Shown here piece after piece: positions 30,467-39,143 of a stretch of 64,000 nt of DNA (positions within the stretch are counted from its first letter, which is position 1; the number at the start of each line of letters is the position of its first letter). Origin of the DNA: Prevotella sp. (lineage in GTDB: Bacteria; Bacteroidota; Bacteroidia; Bacteroidales; Bacteroidaceae); contig JAFZIZ010000005.1 of NCBI GenBank assembly GCA_017554145.1, positions 155,503 through 219,502 on the forward strand. Reading direction: 5' to 3'. A model generated the notes under the pieces. It did no database searches and was not told the DNA's origin. It saw only the letters and a list, made by a program, of their open reading frames with translations. The position numbers and the translations under genes were made by a program.

Positions 30467-30570
30467 AGAATCTGTAAAAAAATAGGAACCAAACAACTCC
30501 TTTTTCATTTTTTATTTGTATCTTCGCAGCAGAATAACAACATAACGAACTAACAAACAACACTAAAACT

Positions 30571-31560
30571 ATGGAACAAACAGATTTAAGAGTAGGCATC
30601 ATTGCCACAGGATGGATTGCCGAAAAGGCTGCGTATACCCTACAACGACTGGAGGGCGTGACTTGTCGGGCGGTAGCGTCACGTTCGTTAGAGCGCGCGG
30701 AGGCTTTCGCTAAGCAGTGGGACATCCCTTGCGCCTATGGCTCCTACGCCGAACTGATTGCAGCAGAGGATATCGACCTGATTTATGTGGGTACACCCCA
30801 CTCTCACCATTTCGACGTGACGATGGAAGCGATACAGCACGGGAAGCCCTGTCTGGTAGAGAAGGCTTTCATGGCGAACTATGAGCAGAGCATTGCTATC
30901 GTCAATGCAGCACGGGAAAAGAAGGTCTTCTTAGCAGAAGCGATATGGACGCGCTATCAACCCATCGTACAGACCATCCGTAACATCATCAAGGAGGGAC
31001 GACTGGGTGAGTTACGCCTGCTGACGGCAAGTATCGGCTACAGCATGGGCGACAAGCCGCGTATCATGCGGGCTGACCTTTGCGGTGGTGCCCTGTTGGA
31101 CCTCGGCGTCTATGGCATTAATTTCGTCAGGATGTTCTGTGATGCGGAGATTGAGCATATCGAGTCACAATGTATGAAGTCCGAAACAGGTATGGATCTC
31201 ACCAACACCATTTCCTTTAATATGAAAGGTGGTATCATGGCGAATATCCAGTCGTCCGCCTGCTGCGTGAACGACAACCAAGGAACCATCTGCGGCACAG
31301 AGGGCTATCTCATCGTGGACAATATCAACAATCCACAGACGGTCAAGGTGTATAAGCGCGACCGTATCTTCGTGGAGGAAATCAAGGTACCTCAGCAGAT
31401 TACAGGTTATGAATACCAGTTCTTGGCTTGTAAGGAAGCCATCAACAACGGATGGACGGAAGCACCTGCAATGCCACTGGACGAGACGCTGTATATCATG
31501 AAGATGATGGACGACCTGCGTTATTCATGGGGCGTCTATTATCCGATGGACAAAAGATAA
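30571..31560 (+). CDS. Gfo/Idh/MocA-family NAD(P)-dependent oxidoreductase
   Basis: 329 residues. The N-terminal Rossmann fold has a dinucleotide-binding turn in slightly altered form (GIIATGWIAEKAAYTLQ), then the family motifs YVGTPHSHHF and CLVEKAFMAN (the E-K-P motif reads E-K-A). The C-terminal substrate domain includes GGALLDLGVYGINFV with the conserved Asp/His-region substitution to Asp-x-Gly-x-Tyr. The family oxidises or reduces sugars, inositols or trans-dihydrodiols; the substrate is unknown. It is a single gene with an ATAACG-repeat leader (30534-30555), a weak promoter (TATCTTCG at 30519-30526) and a terminator downstream. Confidence 0.88.
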   Translation: MEQTDLRVGIIATGWIAEKAAYTLQRLEGVTCRAVASRSLERAEAFAKQWDIPCAYGSYAELIAAEDIDLIYVGTPHSHHFDVTMEAIQHGKPCLVEKAFMANYEQSIAIVNAAREKKVFLAEAIWTRYQPIVQTIRNIIKEGRLGELRLLTASIGYSMGDKPRIMRADLCGGALLDLGVYGINFVRMFCDAEIEHIESQCMKSETGMDLTNTISFNMKGGIMANIQSSACCVNDNQGTICGTEGYLIVDNINNPQTVKVYKRDRIFVEEIKVPQQITGYEYQFLACKEAINNGWTEAPAMPLDETLYIMKMMDDLRYSWGVYYPMDKR

Positions 31561-31570
31561 ATGGAAAGGA

Positions 31571-31598
31571 AAAAGGCTTGGAAAAATCCAAGCCTTTT
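31571..31598. terminator. Bidirectional terminator
   Basis: An 11-12-bp stem (AAAAGGCTTGG with its complement) around a short A-rich loop, with T-runs on both strands. It is shared by the convergent oxidoreductase and rny genes. Confidence 0.85.
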
Positions 31599-31602
31599 CT
31601 TT

Positions 31603-33138
31603 TTATTTTGCATAAGCCACAGAGCGCGTCTCTCGAATGACGGTGATCTTCACCTGTCCAGGATACGTCATCTCGTTCTGAATCTTCGTAGCTATCTCAC
31701 CGCTCAAAGCCTCGGTCTCGGCATCATCCATCTTGTCAGCTCCCACAATCACACGGAGTTCACGACCAGCCTGGATAGCATAGGTTTTGGTGACACCTGG
31801 ATAACTCATGGCAATAGCTTCCAAATCGTTCAGACGCTTGATATAAGCCTCAACAATCTCACGACGGGCACCAGGACGGGCACCACTGATAGCATCACAA
31901 ATCTGTACGATAGGAGCCAGCAGCGTCTGCATCTCCATCTCGTCGTGGTGAGCACCAATGGCATTACAGATATCAGGTTTCTCCTTAAACTTCTCGGCGA
32001 TCTTGGCACCGTAGAGTGCGTGTGGATCCTCCGTGTCCTCATCGGGCACCTTACCAATATCATGCAACAGTCCGGCACGCTTAGCCTTCTTCGGGTTCAA
32101 TCCCAACTCAGCAGCCATCACTGCACAAAGATTGGCAGTCTCACGAGCATGCTGCAACAGATTCTGACCGTAAGAAGAACGGTATTTCATCTTACCGATG
32201 ATACGAATCAGTTCAGGATGCAAGCCATGAATACCGAGGTCGATAGCCGTACGCTTACCCGTCTCAATGACCTCGTTCTCCAACTGCTTCTTTACCTTAG
32301 CTACCACTTCCTCAATACGGGCAGGGTGGATACGGCCATCAGCTACCAACTGGTGAAGGGCAAGACGGCAGGTCTCACGACGGATAGGATCAAAGGCGGA
32401 GATAACAATGGCCTCAGGGGTATCGTCAACGACAATCTCCACACCGCAGGCAGCCTCCAAAGCACGAATGTTACGACCCTCACGACCGATGATACGACCC
32501 TTCACATCGTCGTTGTCGATATGGAAGACACTGACAGAGTTCTCTATGGCCGTTTCCGTAGCCACACGCTGAATGGTCTGGATCACAATCTTCTTGGCCT
32601 GGGCATTGGCATTTAGCTTTGCCTCATCCATAATCTCATTGATGTAGCTGGCAGCGGCAGTCTTAGCCTCATCCTTCATGGTTTCCACCAAACGGGCCTT
32701 GGCCTCCTCGGCACTCAGTCCAGAGAGTTCTTCCAACTTCGTACGCTCCTGCATCTGCATCTTCTCCAGTTCCTCGGTCTTGATGACAAGCAGTTTCTTC
32801 TCGTTGTCAATACGATTCTGCAGGTTGTCGAGTTCGTTCTTGCGGCGACCCAGTTCCTCCTGACGCTGGTTCAGGGAGATCTCCCTCTGCTTCAGTTTGT
32901 TCTCATTCTGCTGGATAGCATGGTTGCGCTGCTGCACTTCCTTCTCCAACTCACTCTTTTTGTTCAGGAATTTCTCCTTTACCTCCAGAAGTTTCTTTTC
33001 TTTGATAACCTCGGCTTCCTTATTGGCAGCCTTTACCATCTCATTATATTTTCCCTTAATGACAAAGCGGAAAATCAAAAATCCGATGAGCCCTCCGATA
33101 ATGAGTGCTACAACGGCTGTGATAAGTACAATAAGCAT
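31603..33138 (-). CDS. rny: Ribonuclease Y
   Basis: 511 residues with the full family layout: an N-terminal membrane anchor (about 2-24), a long charged coiled coil (about 35-190, Glu/Lys/Gln-rich), a KH domain (about 205-265, [19 protein letters not shown]) and an HD domain (about 330-425, [17 protein letters not shown] and [13 protein letters not shown]). It is an endoribonuclease that starts mRNA decay at the membrane. It is the third gene after the coiled-coil protein and zapA on the minus strand, 33 bp after zapA. A frame-neutral start at the ATG is unambiguous. Confidence 0.96.
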   Translation of the reverse strand: MLIVLITAVVALIIGGLIGFLIFRFVIKGKYNEMVKAANKEAEVIKEKKLLEVKEKFLNKKSELEKEVQQRNHAIQQNENKLKQREISLNQRQEELGRRKNELDNLQNRIDNEKKLLVIKTEELEKMQMQERTKLEELSGLSAEEAKARLVETMKDEAKTAAASYINEIMDEAKLNANAQAKKIVIQTIQRVATETAIENSVSVFHIDNDDVKGRIIGREGRNIRALEAACGVEIVVDDTPEAIVISAFDPIRRETCRLALHQLVADGRIHPARIEEVVAKVKKQLENEVIETGKRTAIDLGIHGLHPELIRIIGKMKYRSSYGQNLLQHARETANLCAVMAAELGLNPKKAKRAGLLHDIGKVPDEDTEDPHALYGAKIAEKFKEKPDICNAIGAHHDEMEMQTLLAPIVQICDAISGARPGARREIVEAYIKRLNDLEAIAMSYPGVTKTYAIQAGRELRVIVGADKMDDAETEALSGEIATKIQNEMTYPGQVKITVIRETRSVAYAK

Positions 33139-33171
33139 AAATATATATATTGAGTTAATGTTCTTACACCA

Positions 33172-33474
33172 TCACTTGTGCTCGCCGAGAGCATCCTCAA
33201 TCTCAGCGGTCAAGCGGGCAAGAACATTATCATAAGGGGCAGTATCATTATGGGTACGCTCTTTCTGATACAACAAAGCGATGTCGACAAGCGTCATCAA
33301 CGATATTGTATGCTCACTCTTGCGCCCTTTGTATGCCTGTGCATAAGCATTATAGCGCTCGGTGATGAGCTTGGCTGCAGAACGATAGAATTCCTCGTCC
33401 TCTCGATTTATGACGACTTCTATCTCCTCGTCATATACATGCAACCTGATATGTAGTTTGTTCTGATCTGCCAT
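33172..33474 (-). CDS. zapA: Cell division protein ZapA
   Basis: 100 residues, typical for ZapA. The N-terminal HIRLHVYDEEIEVVINRED strand region is followed by an AAKLITERYNAYAQ helix and a C-terminal coiled-coil helix (LMTLVDIALLYQKER). ZapA binds FtsZ filaments and cross-links them at the Z-ring. It sits between a 99-residue coiled-coil gene and rny, an order that supports a division role for the coiled-coil partner. Confidence 0.9.
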   Translation of the reverse strand: MADQNKLHIRLHVYDEEIEVVINREDEEFYRSAAKLITERYNAYAQAYKGRKSEHTISLMTLVDIALLYQKERTHNDTAPYDNVLARLTAEIEDALGEHK

Positions 33475-33488
33475 CTTGCCTGTTTTCC

Positions 33489-33788
33489 TTATTGCTTTTC
33501 GTCACTGAGGATTGCAATGCATTTATTGACGTCACGTATCAGCTTCGACAATCGCTCCTTGGCACCGTCCAGGTCACCATCGGTAATCTCAATCATCTTG
33601 GCCATCTTAAGTGAGTTATAGTCATTCTGCCCTTGTTCCAACCTCTCCTGCAGTTGCTTGATGTCCTGCGAGTTCTTTTCGATGACCGCAGAAAGTTCTT
33701 CATTCTCCTTTTTCAGCTCTTGAAAACGGAGAATCAATTGCCTCATACGGGTCTCAAACGTAGCGATGGTTTTCTCATTAGGCGTCAT
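33489..33788 (-). CDS. Small coiled-coil protein, probable division-associated partner of ZapA
   Basis: 99 residues, almost all one amphipathic helix: FETRMRQLILRFQELKKENEELS with heptad leucines, followed by more coiled coil and a C-terminal LSKLIRDVNKCIAILSDE helix. Length, coiled-coil nature and position 14 bp upstream of zapA resemble ZapB-like factors, but I see no sequence signature that proves it. The operon promoter is probably TACCTTTG on the minus strand at 33808-33815, about 20 nt before the start. Confidence 0.75.
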   Translation of the reverse strand: MTPNEKTIATFETRMRQLILRFQELKKENEELSAVIEKNSQDIKQLQERLEQGQNDYNSLKMAKMIEITDGDLDGAKERLSKLIRDVNKCIAILSDEKQ

Positions 33789-33865
33789 AACAGTTCACTT
33801 TGTTTTACAAAGGTAGTATATATTTTTCTAATTACCTTTGCTTCAAGTATATATTTAACGTTTTT

Positions 33866-34504
33866 TTATTTCGTATCAGTATTAGCGGTGCGTTTTTCCT
33901 TCTTTGCAAGCATCACAACACGATAAACGAAATCCGTTACCCACTGCTGGGAGAAACCTAATTTCTGATCATACTGGCGTATGGCGACAACGGTTTTCAT
34001 CACGCCCGCATCTTTGAAGTCGTTCTTGTTGAAGATATCGTTCACGGTTTTCTCCGTCATCGAATAAATCGCCTTTTTGAAGAAACTCGGAACACGGAGT
34101 TTGAACTTCATCAGATTGCCAGCCAGCATCATCAGGTCCTGTGAGAAAGCAGAGAACTGGACCATATAAACCTGAATATCCTGTGGCTTCTTGCAACGCT
34201 TGCGAATGCTCTGATCAATCTCCTTCGTAAAGTTCTCGTCCATGCCATAGAGTCCCATGAGCATTTTCTTACAACGCGACTTCTCTGCCAATCCCAGCTT
34301 GTTATTCTGAGTGGGCACGTGAAGCGTTGCCTTGAACATACGCAGATCAGGCATTGCAGCCAGATTTGTGATACCAAGATCCGCAGCCATTACTGCCTGA
34401 AAATATACACGGACGAGGGTCATAAAATCCTCCATACCGCCCGCTTTCTGTTTTTCTTCGTCGTTTTTCCGACCGAATAATTTTGAAAAAATTCCCATAG
34501 TCAT
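33866..34504 (-). CDS. Conserved protein of unknown function
   Basis: 212 residues from the first ATG; codon 3 ([12 protein letters not shown]) at 34498 is an equally good start. It is soluble and mainly helical, with a basic, hydrophobic N-terminus that could touch the membrane, followed by an [20 protein letters not shown] helix and a Lys-rich tail ([15 protein letters not shown]). It has no signal peptide, no membrane helix and no catalytic motif I can name. It lies alone between the zap/rny operon and the divergent rfbA gene. A minus-strand -7 box (TAATTTTG, 34520-34527) precedes it. Confidence 0.75.
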   Translation of the reverse strand: MTMGIFSKLFGRKNDEEKQKAGGMEDFMTLVRVYFQAVMAADLGITNLAAMPDLRMFKATLHVPTQNNKLGLAEKSRCKKMLMGLYGMDENFTKEIDQSIRKRCKKPQDIQVYMVQFSAFSQDLMMLAGNLMKFKLRVPSFFKKAIYSMTEKTVNDIFNKNDFKDAGVMKTVVAIRQYDQKLGFSQQWVTDFVYRVVMLAKKEKRTANTDTK

Positions 34505-34533
34505 TATATTTTAGCGCTGCAAAATTACAAAAT

Positions 34534-34566
34534 AATTATCAATTATCAATTGTCAATTATCAATTA
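34534..34566. repeat. Short tandem repeat AATTATC
   Basis: Four and a half copies of a 7-bp unit (the third reads AATTGTC) in the divergent intergenic region, ending 5 nt before the rfbA -7 box. Copy-number change here would alter the rfbA -33 region. Confidence 0.8.
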
Positions 34567-34571
34567 TTTAC

Positions 34572-34579
34572 TATCTTTG
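34572..34579 (+). promoter_or_regulatory. rfbA promoter, -7 element
   Basis: TATCTTTG is a perfect Bacteroidota -7 box, about 27 nt before the start. No TTTG is found at -33; the AATTATC tandem repeat occupies that position. Confidence 0.65.
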
Positions 34580-34608
34580 CAACGAAAATATATTTAAAAA
34601 CGAATATG

Positions 34609-35481
34609 ATGAAAGGTATTGTATTAGCCGGCGGTAGTGGTACGCGCCTCTACCCTATCACCAAAGGAATCAGCAAGCAACTCATTCCAATTTTTGACAA
34701 GCCCATGATTTACTACCCCATCTCGGCTTTGATGCTGGCGGGTATCCGTGAAATTCTGATTATCTCAACACCATACGATTTGCCTGGATTCAAGAGACTC
34801 TTAGGCGACGGTTCAGAGTTGGGTGTTCACTTCGAATATGCCGAGCAACCTTCACCCGATGGTCTCGCACAAGCTTTCATCATCGGAGAGCAGTTTATCG
34901 GTGACGACTGTGCATGCCTTGTATTAGGCGACAACATTTTCTACGGAAGCGGTTTCTCTGGACTACTCAAGCAGAGTGTGGAGAATGCTGAGAAATACGG
35001 ACAGGCAACGGTCTTCGGCTATTATGTAAACGACCCAGAGCGATATGGCGTTGCTGAGTTTGATGCGGAAGGTAATTGCTTGAGTATCGAGGAGAAGCCC
35101 GCCAAGCCAAAATCCAACTATGCGGTAGTAGGACTCTATTTCTATCCCAACAGTGTGGTGGATATAGCCAAGCATATCAAACCCAGTGCACGTGGTGAAT
35201 TAGAGATCACAACCGTTAATCAGGAATACCTCAAACAGAAGAACCTGAAGGTACAGACCTTGCAGCGTGGCTTTGCCTGGCTCGATACAGGAACGCACGA
35301 TTCACTTTCAGAAGCCTCTACATTCATCGAAGTCATCGAGAAGCGACAAGGCTTGAAAGTCGCCTGTTTAGAAGAGATCGCCTTCAAACGCGGCTGGATT
35401 ACGAAAGAACAACTCCGAACCATTGCCGAGCCCATGGCAAAGAATGATTACGGAAAATACTTATTACAGTTGGCAAAATAA
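34609..35481 (+). CDS. rfbA: Glucose-1-phosphate thymidylyltransferase
   Basis: 290 residues from the second of two adjacent ATGs, which gives the usual family start [16 protein letters not shown]. It has the nucleotidyltransferase signature [18 protein letters not shown] with the catalytic Arg and Lys, then [23 protein letters not shown] and the family end [17 protein letters not shown]. It makes dTDP-glucose for dTDP-L-rhamnose synthesis. rfbD is at 45958-46812; rfbB and rfbC are not in this window. Confidence 0.95.
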   Translation: MKGIVLAGGSGTRLYPITKGISKQLIPIFDKPMIYYPISALMLAGIREILIISTPYDLPGFKRLLGDGSELGVHFEYAEQPSPDGLAQAFIIGEQFIGDDCACLVLGDNIFYGSGFSGLLKQSVENAEKYGQATVFGYYVNDPERYGVAEFDAEGNCLSIEEKPAKPKSNYAVVGLYFYPNSVVDIAKHIKPSARGELEITTVNQEYLKQKNLKVQTLQRGFAWLDTGTHDSLSEASTFIEVIEKRQGLKVACLEEIAFKRGWITKEQLRTIAEPMAKNDYGKYLLQLAK

Positions 35482-35483
35482 GA

Positions 35484-35515
35484 AACAGCGGCGATTCTCT
35501 CGCCGCTGTTCTTTT
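35484..35515. terminator. Bidirectional terminator
   Basis: An 11-bp stem (35484-35494 with 35500-35510), a five-base loop and a T-run (CTTTTTATTT), directly after rfbA and before the 3' end of the convergent kinase/nucleotidyltransferase gene. Confidence 0.85.
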
Positions 35516-37449
35516 TATTTAGAGTATTGTTCCACACACTTACACAAAGCCCTCGGATTACCCATGTCATACATGACGCCATCCAATCGGACGCCCATCA
35601 TACCACTCTTCTGACGGACAGCTTCCAAGGCAGATGTCAACTCGATTTCCCGTTGGTTGTCCCCATCAGCATCTGCCTGTTCGATATCTTTCTCCAACTG
35701 AGTGAAAACATCTGGTGTCAAAATATACTGACCGAAAACACTATAATATTCTTTCTCGCCATCCTTGTTACGCACACCCAAAAAATCCTCTGCATAACTG
35801 GATTTGGGTTTCTCATTCATACAAGAGACATTGAGTATGGTATGGTCTTTATCCTCCCATACGCCACTCAGAATGCCGTAATGACTGACTTTCGAGAGGG
35901 GTACAGGATGAATACTTACCATCAACGAGTTATACCGTTCATACTCTTCTATCATCTGCAAAGCACAAGGTTTGTTGGACTTGCTATGATAAATCGTGTC
36001 GCCCAACAGCAACAGCACTGGCTCGTTGTTGGCAAATTCTGCAGCCTGATAAACAGCATGTCCAAAACCGCGCTTCTCATGCTGGTAGACATAGCGTAAG
36101 CGCTTGCCGATATCGAGAATACGGTTTTCATACTCCTGTGCTTCCTTGTTCAACTTACGTAAGTGTTCCTCAGACAACTGTCGTTCGAAGAAGTCCGTAT
36201 ACTGGATGCGCTCTTCCTCTGAACCGAGAACAAGACAAATCTCTTCGACACCGCTCTTCACCAGTTCCTCTAACAAGATAAGGATAACCGGACGGACCAT
36301 ACCATCAGGACATGGTATCGGGAAGAAGTCTTTCTTCAAACCTCGTGTGGCAGGATATAGACGGGTTCCGAAGCCAGCTACAGGGATGATGGCACGGCGC
36401 ACCGTATGAACAGGATTTAATGTCAACTGATATGCACGCATCCCTTGTGCATTCAGATATTCCACCAAGTGACGCTGGTCTTCCTCTGAACGAGTCAGGA
36501 ACTGTACACTGCCGTCACCATGAGAACCGACACCCTTGCCGCCATATACCATCGGGTGAATCTGAGGATCCTGTAATACCTGATGGAGCTTGGGAGCCCA
36601 TAAGGCAGGCGACATCGGAGCGACATATTTGTCAAACATATCCTCTGCCTCCGTCATCAACTTACCAAGAGCCTCCACCTTACCCTCTGCCATATACTTG
36701 ATGGCACGATTGACAATATCATGGTTCCATTCACCCAATGCTTTTTGTAAGTTCTTCTCCTCTTCTGTCGTTGCAAAGGGATATGATTTGTTCAGGTCGG
36801 AAAGAATCTTAATCGTATCCTTTGCAGCACACAAATCCGCAAAGACCCAATATAAAGGTTTCTTCACGTTCAGGGAACGGACTTCAATCTCATCGCCATC
36901 AAAAGTCATCAGGTTAGGTTTCACGCCGAAAGCACACGCCTGATCCAGACGACCGCAACGAGAGGAAGTACGCAACTCACCCACATAGGCAATATTCATC
37001 TCACCCAACGTATTGAGGTTGAGGTTATATAATAAATTGAACGCACGCGCGACCAAGACACAGATAGCTGCCGAAGAAGACAATCCACTCTTCATCGGTA
37101 AAGTCATATCAGTAATCCTAATACGAACGCCACCTACCTTATACCATTCCAACATATAACTGGCAACACCGGCACAATAGCAGAAGAAGGAACCTGACTT
37201 AGCGACACGTTTCAATTCTTTTTCCGTCATTCGGCAGGAGAAGTCACGCCATTCTTTCTCCATTACAGGAGCTTCACTATGAACTTCAAAGATAGACGAT
37301 TTCTCTACTTCAGCGTAGATACCCTGCTCAATACCTGTCACAATGGCTGCACCAGGCAGGATATCAGCATTCATCGTACGATAGTGGCCTGCCCAGTCTG
37401 TATGCTCTCCGAATAGGCAAAGACGCCCAGGAACAAATAGTTTCAGCAT
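35515..37449 (-). CDS. Bifunctional GHMP-family sugar kinase / NDP-sugar pyrophosphorylase fusion
   Basis: 644 residues in one uninterrupted frame. Residues 1-350 are a GHMP kinase: PGRLCLFGEHTDWAG (galactokinase-like substrate motif), PMKSGLSSSAAICVLVARA (ATP loop) and GGKGVGSHGDGSVQF (third motif, unlike the usual G-G-G-F-G-G). Residues about 353-644 are a GalU-like nucleotidyltransferase: RAIIPVAGFGTRLYPATRG, FFPI, LLLLGDTIYH and VRLDGVMYDMGNP. The architecture implies sugar to sugar-1-phosphate to NDP-sugar on one protein, analogous to fucokinase/GDP-fucose pyrophosphorylase but in the opposite domain order and with a UDP-glucose-pyrophosphorylase-type module. Substrate (galactose, a uronic acid or another sugar) is not decided. 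A minus-strand TATCTTTG at 37484-37491 precedes it. Confidence 0.85.
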   Translation of the reverse strand: MLKLFVPGRLCLFGEHTDWAGHYRTMNADILPGAAIVTGIEQGIYAEVEKSSIFEVHSEAPVMEKEWRDFSCRMTEKELKRVAKSGSFFCYCAGVASYMLEWYKVGGVRIRITDMTLPMKSGLSSSAAICVLVARAFNLLYNLNLNTLGEMNIAYVGELRTSSRCGRLDQACAFGVKPNLMTFDGDEIEVRSLNVKKPLYWVFADLCAAKDTIKILSDLNKSYPFATTEEEKNLQKALGEWNHDIVNRAIKYMAEGKVEALGKLMTEAEDMFDKYVAPMSPALWAPKLHQVLQDPQIHPMVYGGKGVGSHGDGSVQFLTRSEEDQRHLVEYLNAQGMRAYQLTLNPVHTVRRAIIPVAGFGTRLYPATRGLKKDFFPIPCPDGMVRPVILILLEELVKSGVEEICLVLGSEEERIQYTDFFERQLSEEHLRKLNKEAQEYENRILDIGKRLRYVYQHEKRGFGHAVYQAAEFANNEPVLLLLGDTIYHSKSNKPCALQMIEEYERYNSLMVSIHPVPLSKVSHYGILSGVWEDKDHTILNVSCMNEKPKSSYAEDFLGVRNKDGEKEYYSVFGQYILTPDVFTQLEKDIEQADADGDNQREIELTSALEAVRQKSGMMGVRLDGVMYDMGNPRALCKCVEQYSK

Positions 37450-37531
37450 ATGCTTATTTCCTTTTTAGGTTACAAATATTGCACAAAGATATAACAAAAT
37501 ATCGGAAAATCCTCAATTTTATTGCATTTTA

Positions 37532-37563
37532 TTTGGTCGAAAAAATATTTTTACTTATTTTTG
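37532..37563 (+). promoter_or_regulatory. Promoter of the ECF sigma factor gene
   Basis: TTTG (37532-37535), 20 nt, then TATTTTTG (37556-37563). The start codon is 86 nt downstream, so the transcript has a long leader. The divergent kinase-fusion gene has its own -7 box at 37484-37491. Confidence 0.7.
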
Positions 37564-37649
37564 CAGGCGAATTAATAAATATTGTTAATAACTTAAAAGA
37601 AATTGCCTATCGAAACAGCTTCTACCTCAGAATAAAAAATTATTTGAGT

Positions 37650-38249
37650 ATGAAGACATATGCAAGTCACACTGATGAGGAGTTAGCTCTTCTCTATTCA
37701 GCTGGTGATAATAAGGCATTCGATGAGTTGTTGGCAAGAAACCAGCAAAAGTTATTTAGTTATATTCTGTTTATGGTCGGTGACCATGAATTGGCGAATG
37801 ATGTGTTCCAAGACACCTTTGTCAAGATCATCATCAAGCTACAGGAAGGCAAGTACACTGATTCAGGAAAGTTCTCTTTCTGGTCGACACGTATTGCCCA
37901 TAATGTCATCATGGACCGCTATCGTCGACAGAAAAGCGAGCATATCGTGGAGCCCAATAGTGAAAACGATCTAAGTCATCTGCGTAACGACGCTCTCACA
38001 GAAGGCAACAGAGAAAGCGAATATGTCAATACACAAATTATGGACGATGTGCGCCACATGATGGACAGTCTTCCTGCCACCCAACGCGAGGTAGTCTATA
38101 TGCGCTACTACCAAGACCTTTCATTCAAGGAGATTGCGGAAATCACAGGCGTTAGCATCAACACCTCATTAGGACGTATGCGCTATGCCCTGATTAATAT
38201 GCGCCGTATGGCAAAACAGTACCATATCTTCTTGGATATGGAGCTATAG
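37650..38249 (+). CDS. ECF-type RNA polymerase sigma factor
   Basis: 199 residues from the ATG at 37650; an upstream in-frame extension overlaps the promoter and is rejected. Region 2 (about 28-95) has LFSYILFMVGDHELANDVFQ and KFSFWSTRIAHNVIMDRYR. Region 4 (about 135-190) has LPATQREVVYMRYYQDLSF and EIAEITGVSINTSLGRM. No anti-sigma factor gene is adjacent, unlike many Bacteroidota ECF systems that control nutrient uptake. Whether it responds to the partner-switching proteins at 0-6 kb is unknown; those act on SigB-type factors in other bacteria. Confidence 0.92.
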   Translation: MKTYASHTDEELALLYSAGDNKAFDELLARNQQKLFSYILFMVGDHELANDVFQDTFVKIIIKLQEGKYTDSGKFSFWSTRIAHNVIMDRYRRQKSEHIVEPNSENDLSHLRNDALTEGNRESEYVNTQIMDDVRHMMDSLPATQREVVYMRYYQDLSFKEIAEITGVSINTSLGRMRYALINMRRMAKQYHIFLDMEL

Positions 38250-38251
38250 GG

Positions 38252-38274
38252 GCTGTTGGCCATTGGCTGTTAGC
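38252..38274. repeat. Short dispersed repeat (second copy inside miaA)
   Basis: The 23 bp starting GCTGTTGGCCATTGGCTGTT match 63232-63254 with one mismatch. Here it is non-coding, between the convergent sigma factor and rpe genes; the other copy is inside the miaA reading frame. Confidence 0.8.
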
Positions 38275-38276
38275 TA

Positions 38277-38930
38277 TTAGCGAGTAAGGGATTTAAGGTC
38301 TTTAATCGTTTGTTCGGGAGTGGGACTCTTGAACACGTAACTGCCACTCACCAGCACGTCTACACCTGCTGCAACAAGGCGCGGTGCTGTCTCTCCTTGT
38401 ACACCACCATCTACCTCTATCAAAGTCTGACAGCCTTTCTCCTGAATCATGCGGCGCAGACATTGAACCTTCTGGATAGTGTTCTCGATGAACTTCTGAC
38501 CACCAAACCCTGGATTGACACTCATCAGCAACACCATATCCACATCACAGAGGATGTCTTCTAACATTGATACGGGCGTAGAAGGATTCAAAGTAACTCC
38601 TGCTTTCATCCCTGCATCGTGGATTTCCTGAACGGTACGATGCAGATGGGTACAAGCTTCATAATGCACGTTCATCATCATGGCACCCAGTTTAGCCGTC
38701 CGCTGAACATACTTCTCAGGCTGTACAATCATGTAATGCACATCAAGGGGTTTCGTACATTTAGCAGCAACTGCCTCCAAAACGGGGAAGCCAAAGGAGA
38801 TGTTAGGTACAAACACACCATCCATCACATCCAGATGAAGCCAGTCGGCCTCACTACGATTAATCATTTCAATGTCGCGGTCGAGATGCAGGAAATCGGC
38901 AGCGAGTAAAGAAGGAGATACTTTCGTCAT
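38277..38930 (-). CDS. rpe: Ribulose-phosphate 3-epimerase
   Basis: 217 residues, the normal length. TIM-barrel signatures: SLLAADFLHLDRDIE, HLDVMDGVFVPNISFG (metal His and catalytic Asp), LDVHYMIVQPE, VMLNPST-like VTLNPSTPVS, SVNPGFGGQKFIE and EVDGGVQ with the second Asp. It interconverts D-ribulose-5-phosphate and D-xylulose-5-phosphate in the pentose phosphate pathway. It is the last gene of a minus-strand run after clc, fmt and a 43-codon gene, which ends 9 bp upstream. Confidence 0.96.
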   Translation of the reverse strand: MTKVSPSLLAADFLHLDRDIEMINRSEADWLHLDVMDGVFVPNISFGFPVLEAVAAKCTKPLDVHYMIVQPEKYVQRTAKLGAMMMNVHYEACTHLHRTVQEIHDAGMKAGVTLNPSTPVSMLEDILCDVDMVLLMSVNPGFGGQKFIENTIQKVQCLRRMIQEKGCQTLIEVDGGVQGETAPRLVAAGVDVLVSGSYVFKSPTPEQTIKDLKSLTR

Positions 38931-38939
38931 ATACGTTCT

Positions 38940-39071
38940 TTAATTCAGACCTTGTACCATAAAGGTATTGTCTGGGTTCTTAACTGTCCTGTACATTCGA
39001 GCCATCTGCTTAATAAAAAGGATGGTCGACTCTTTGGGCTGAATTAAGTTGTCTTGAGTAAAAATTTGCAT
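38940..39071 (-). CDS. 43-residue small protein between fmt and rpe
   Basis: ATG at 39071 (minus), stop at 38940, 9 bp before the rpe start. The peptide begins MQIFTQDNLIQPKESTI, then has an amphipathic, basic FIKQMARMYRTVKNP helix and ends FMVQGLN. The composition looks like a real small soluble protein rather than translated spacer. It fills most of the 213-bp gap between fmt and rpe on the coding strand of that operon. No function is known to me. I vaguely recall similar short proteins in Prevotella genomes but cannot verify this. Confidence 0.55.
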   Translation of the reverse strand: MQIFTQDNLIQPKESTILFIKQMARMYRTVKNPDNTFMVQGLN

Positions 39072-39143
39072 AGGCATTCTGCTTTATTAATTCCTACTTT
39101 AGAAACGAACAGCCCTTTTTATTTATTATATAATTAACATTAT

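Noticed and set aside
37650-38249. The ECF sigma factor as target of the STAS partner-switching genes
   Set aside because: Known RsbW-type targets are SigB/SigF-class factors, not ECF factors, and the gene is 32 kb away with no shared motif. There is no evidence for the link.
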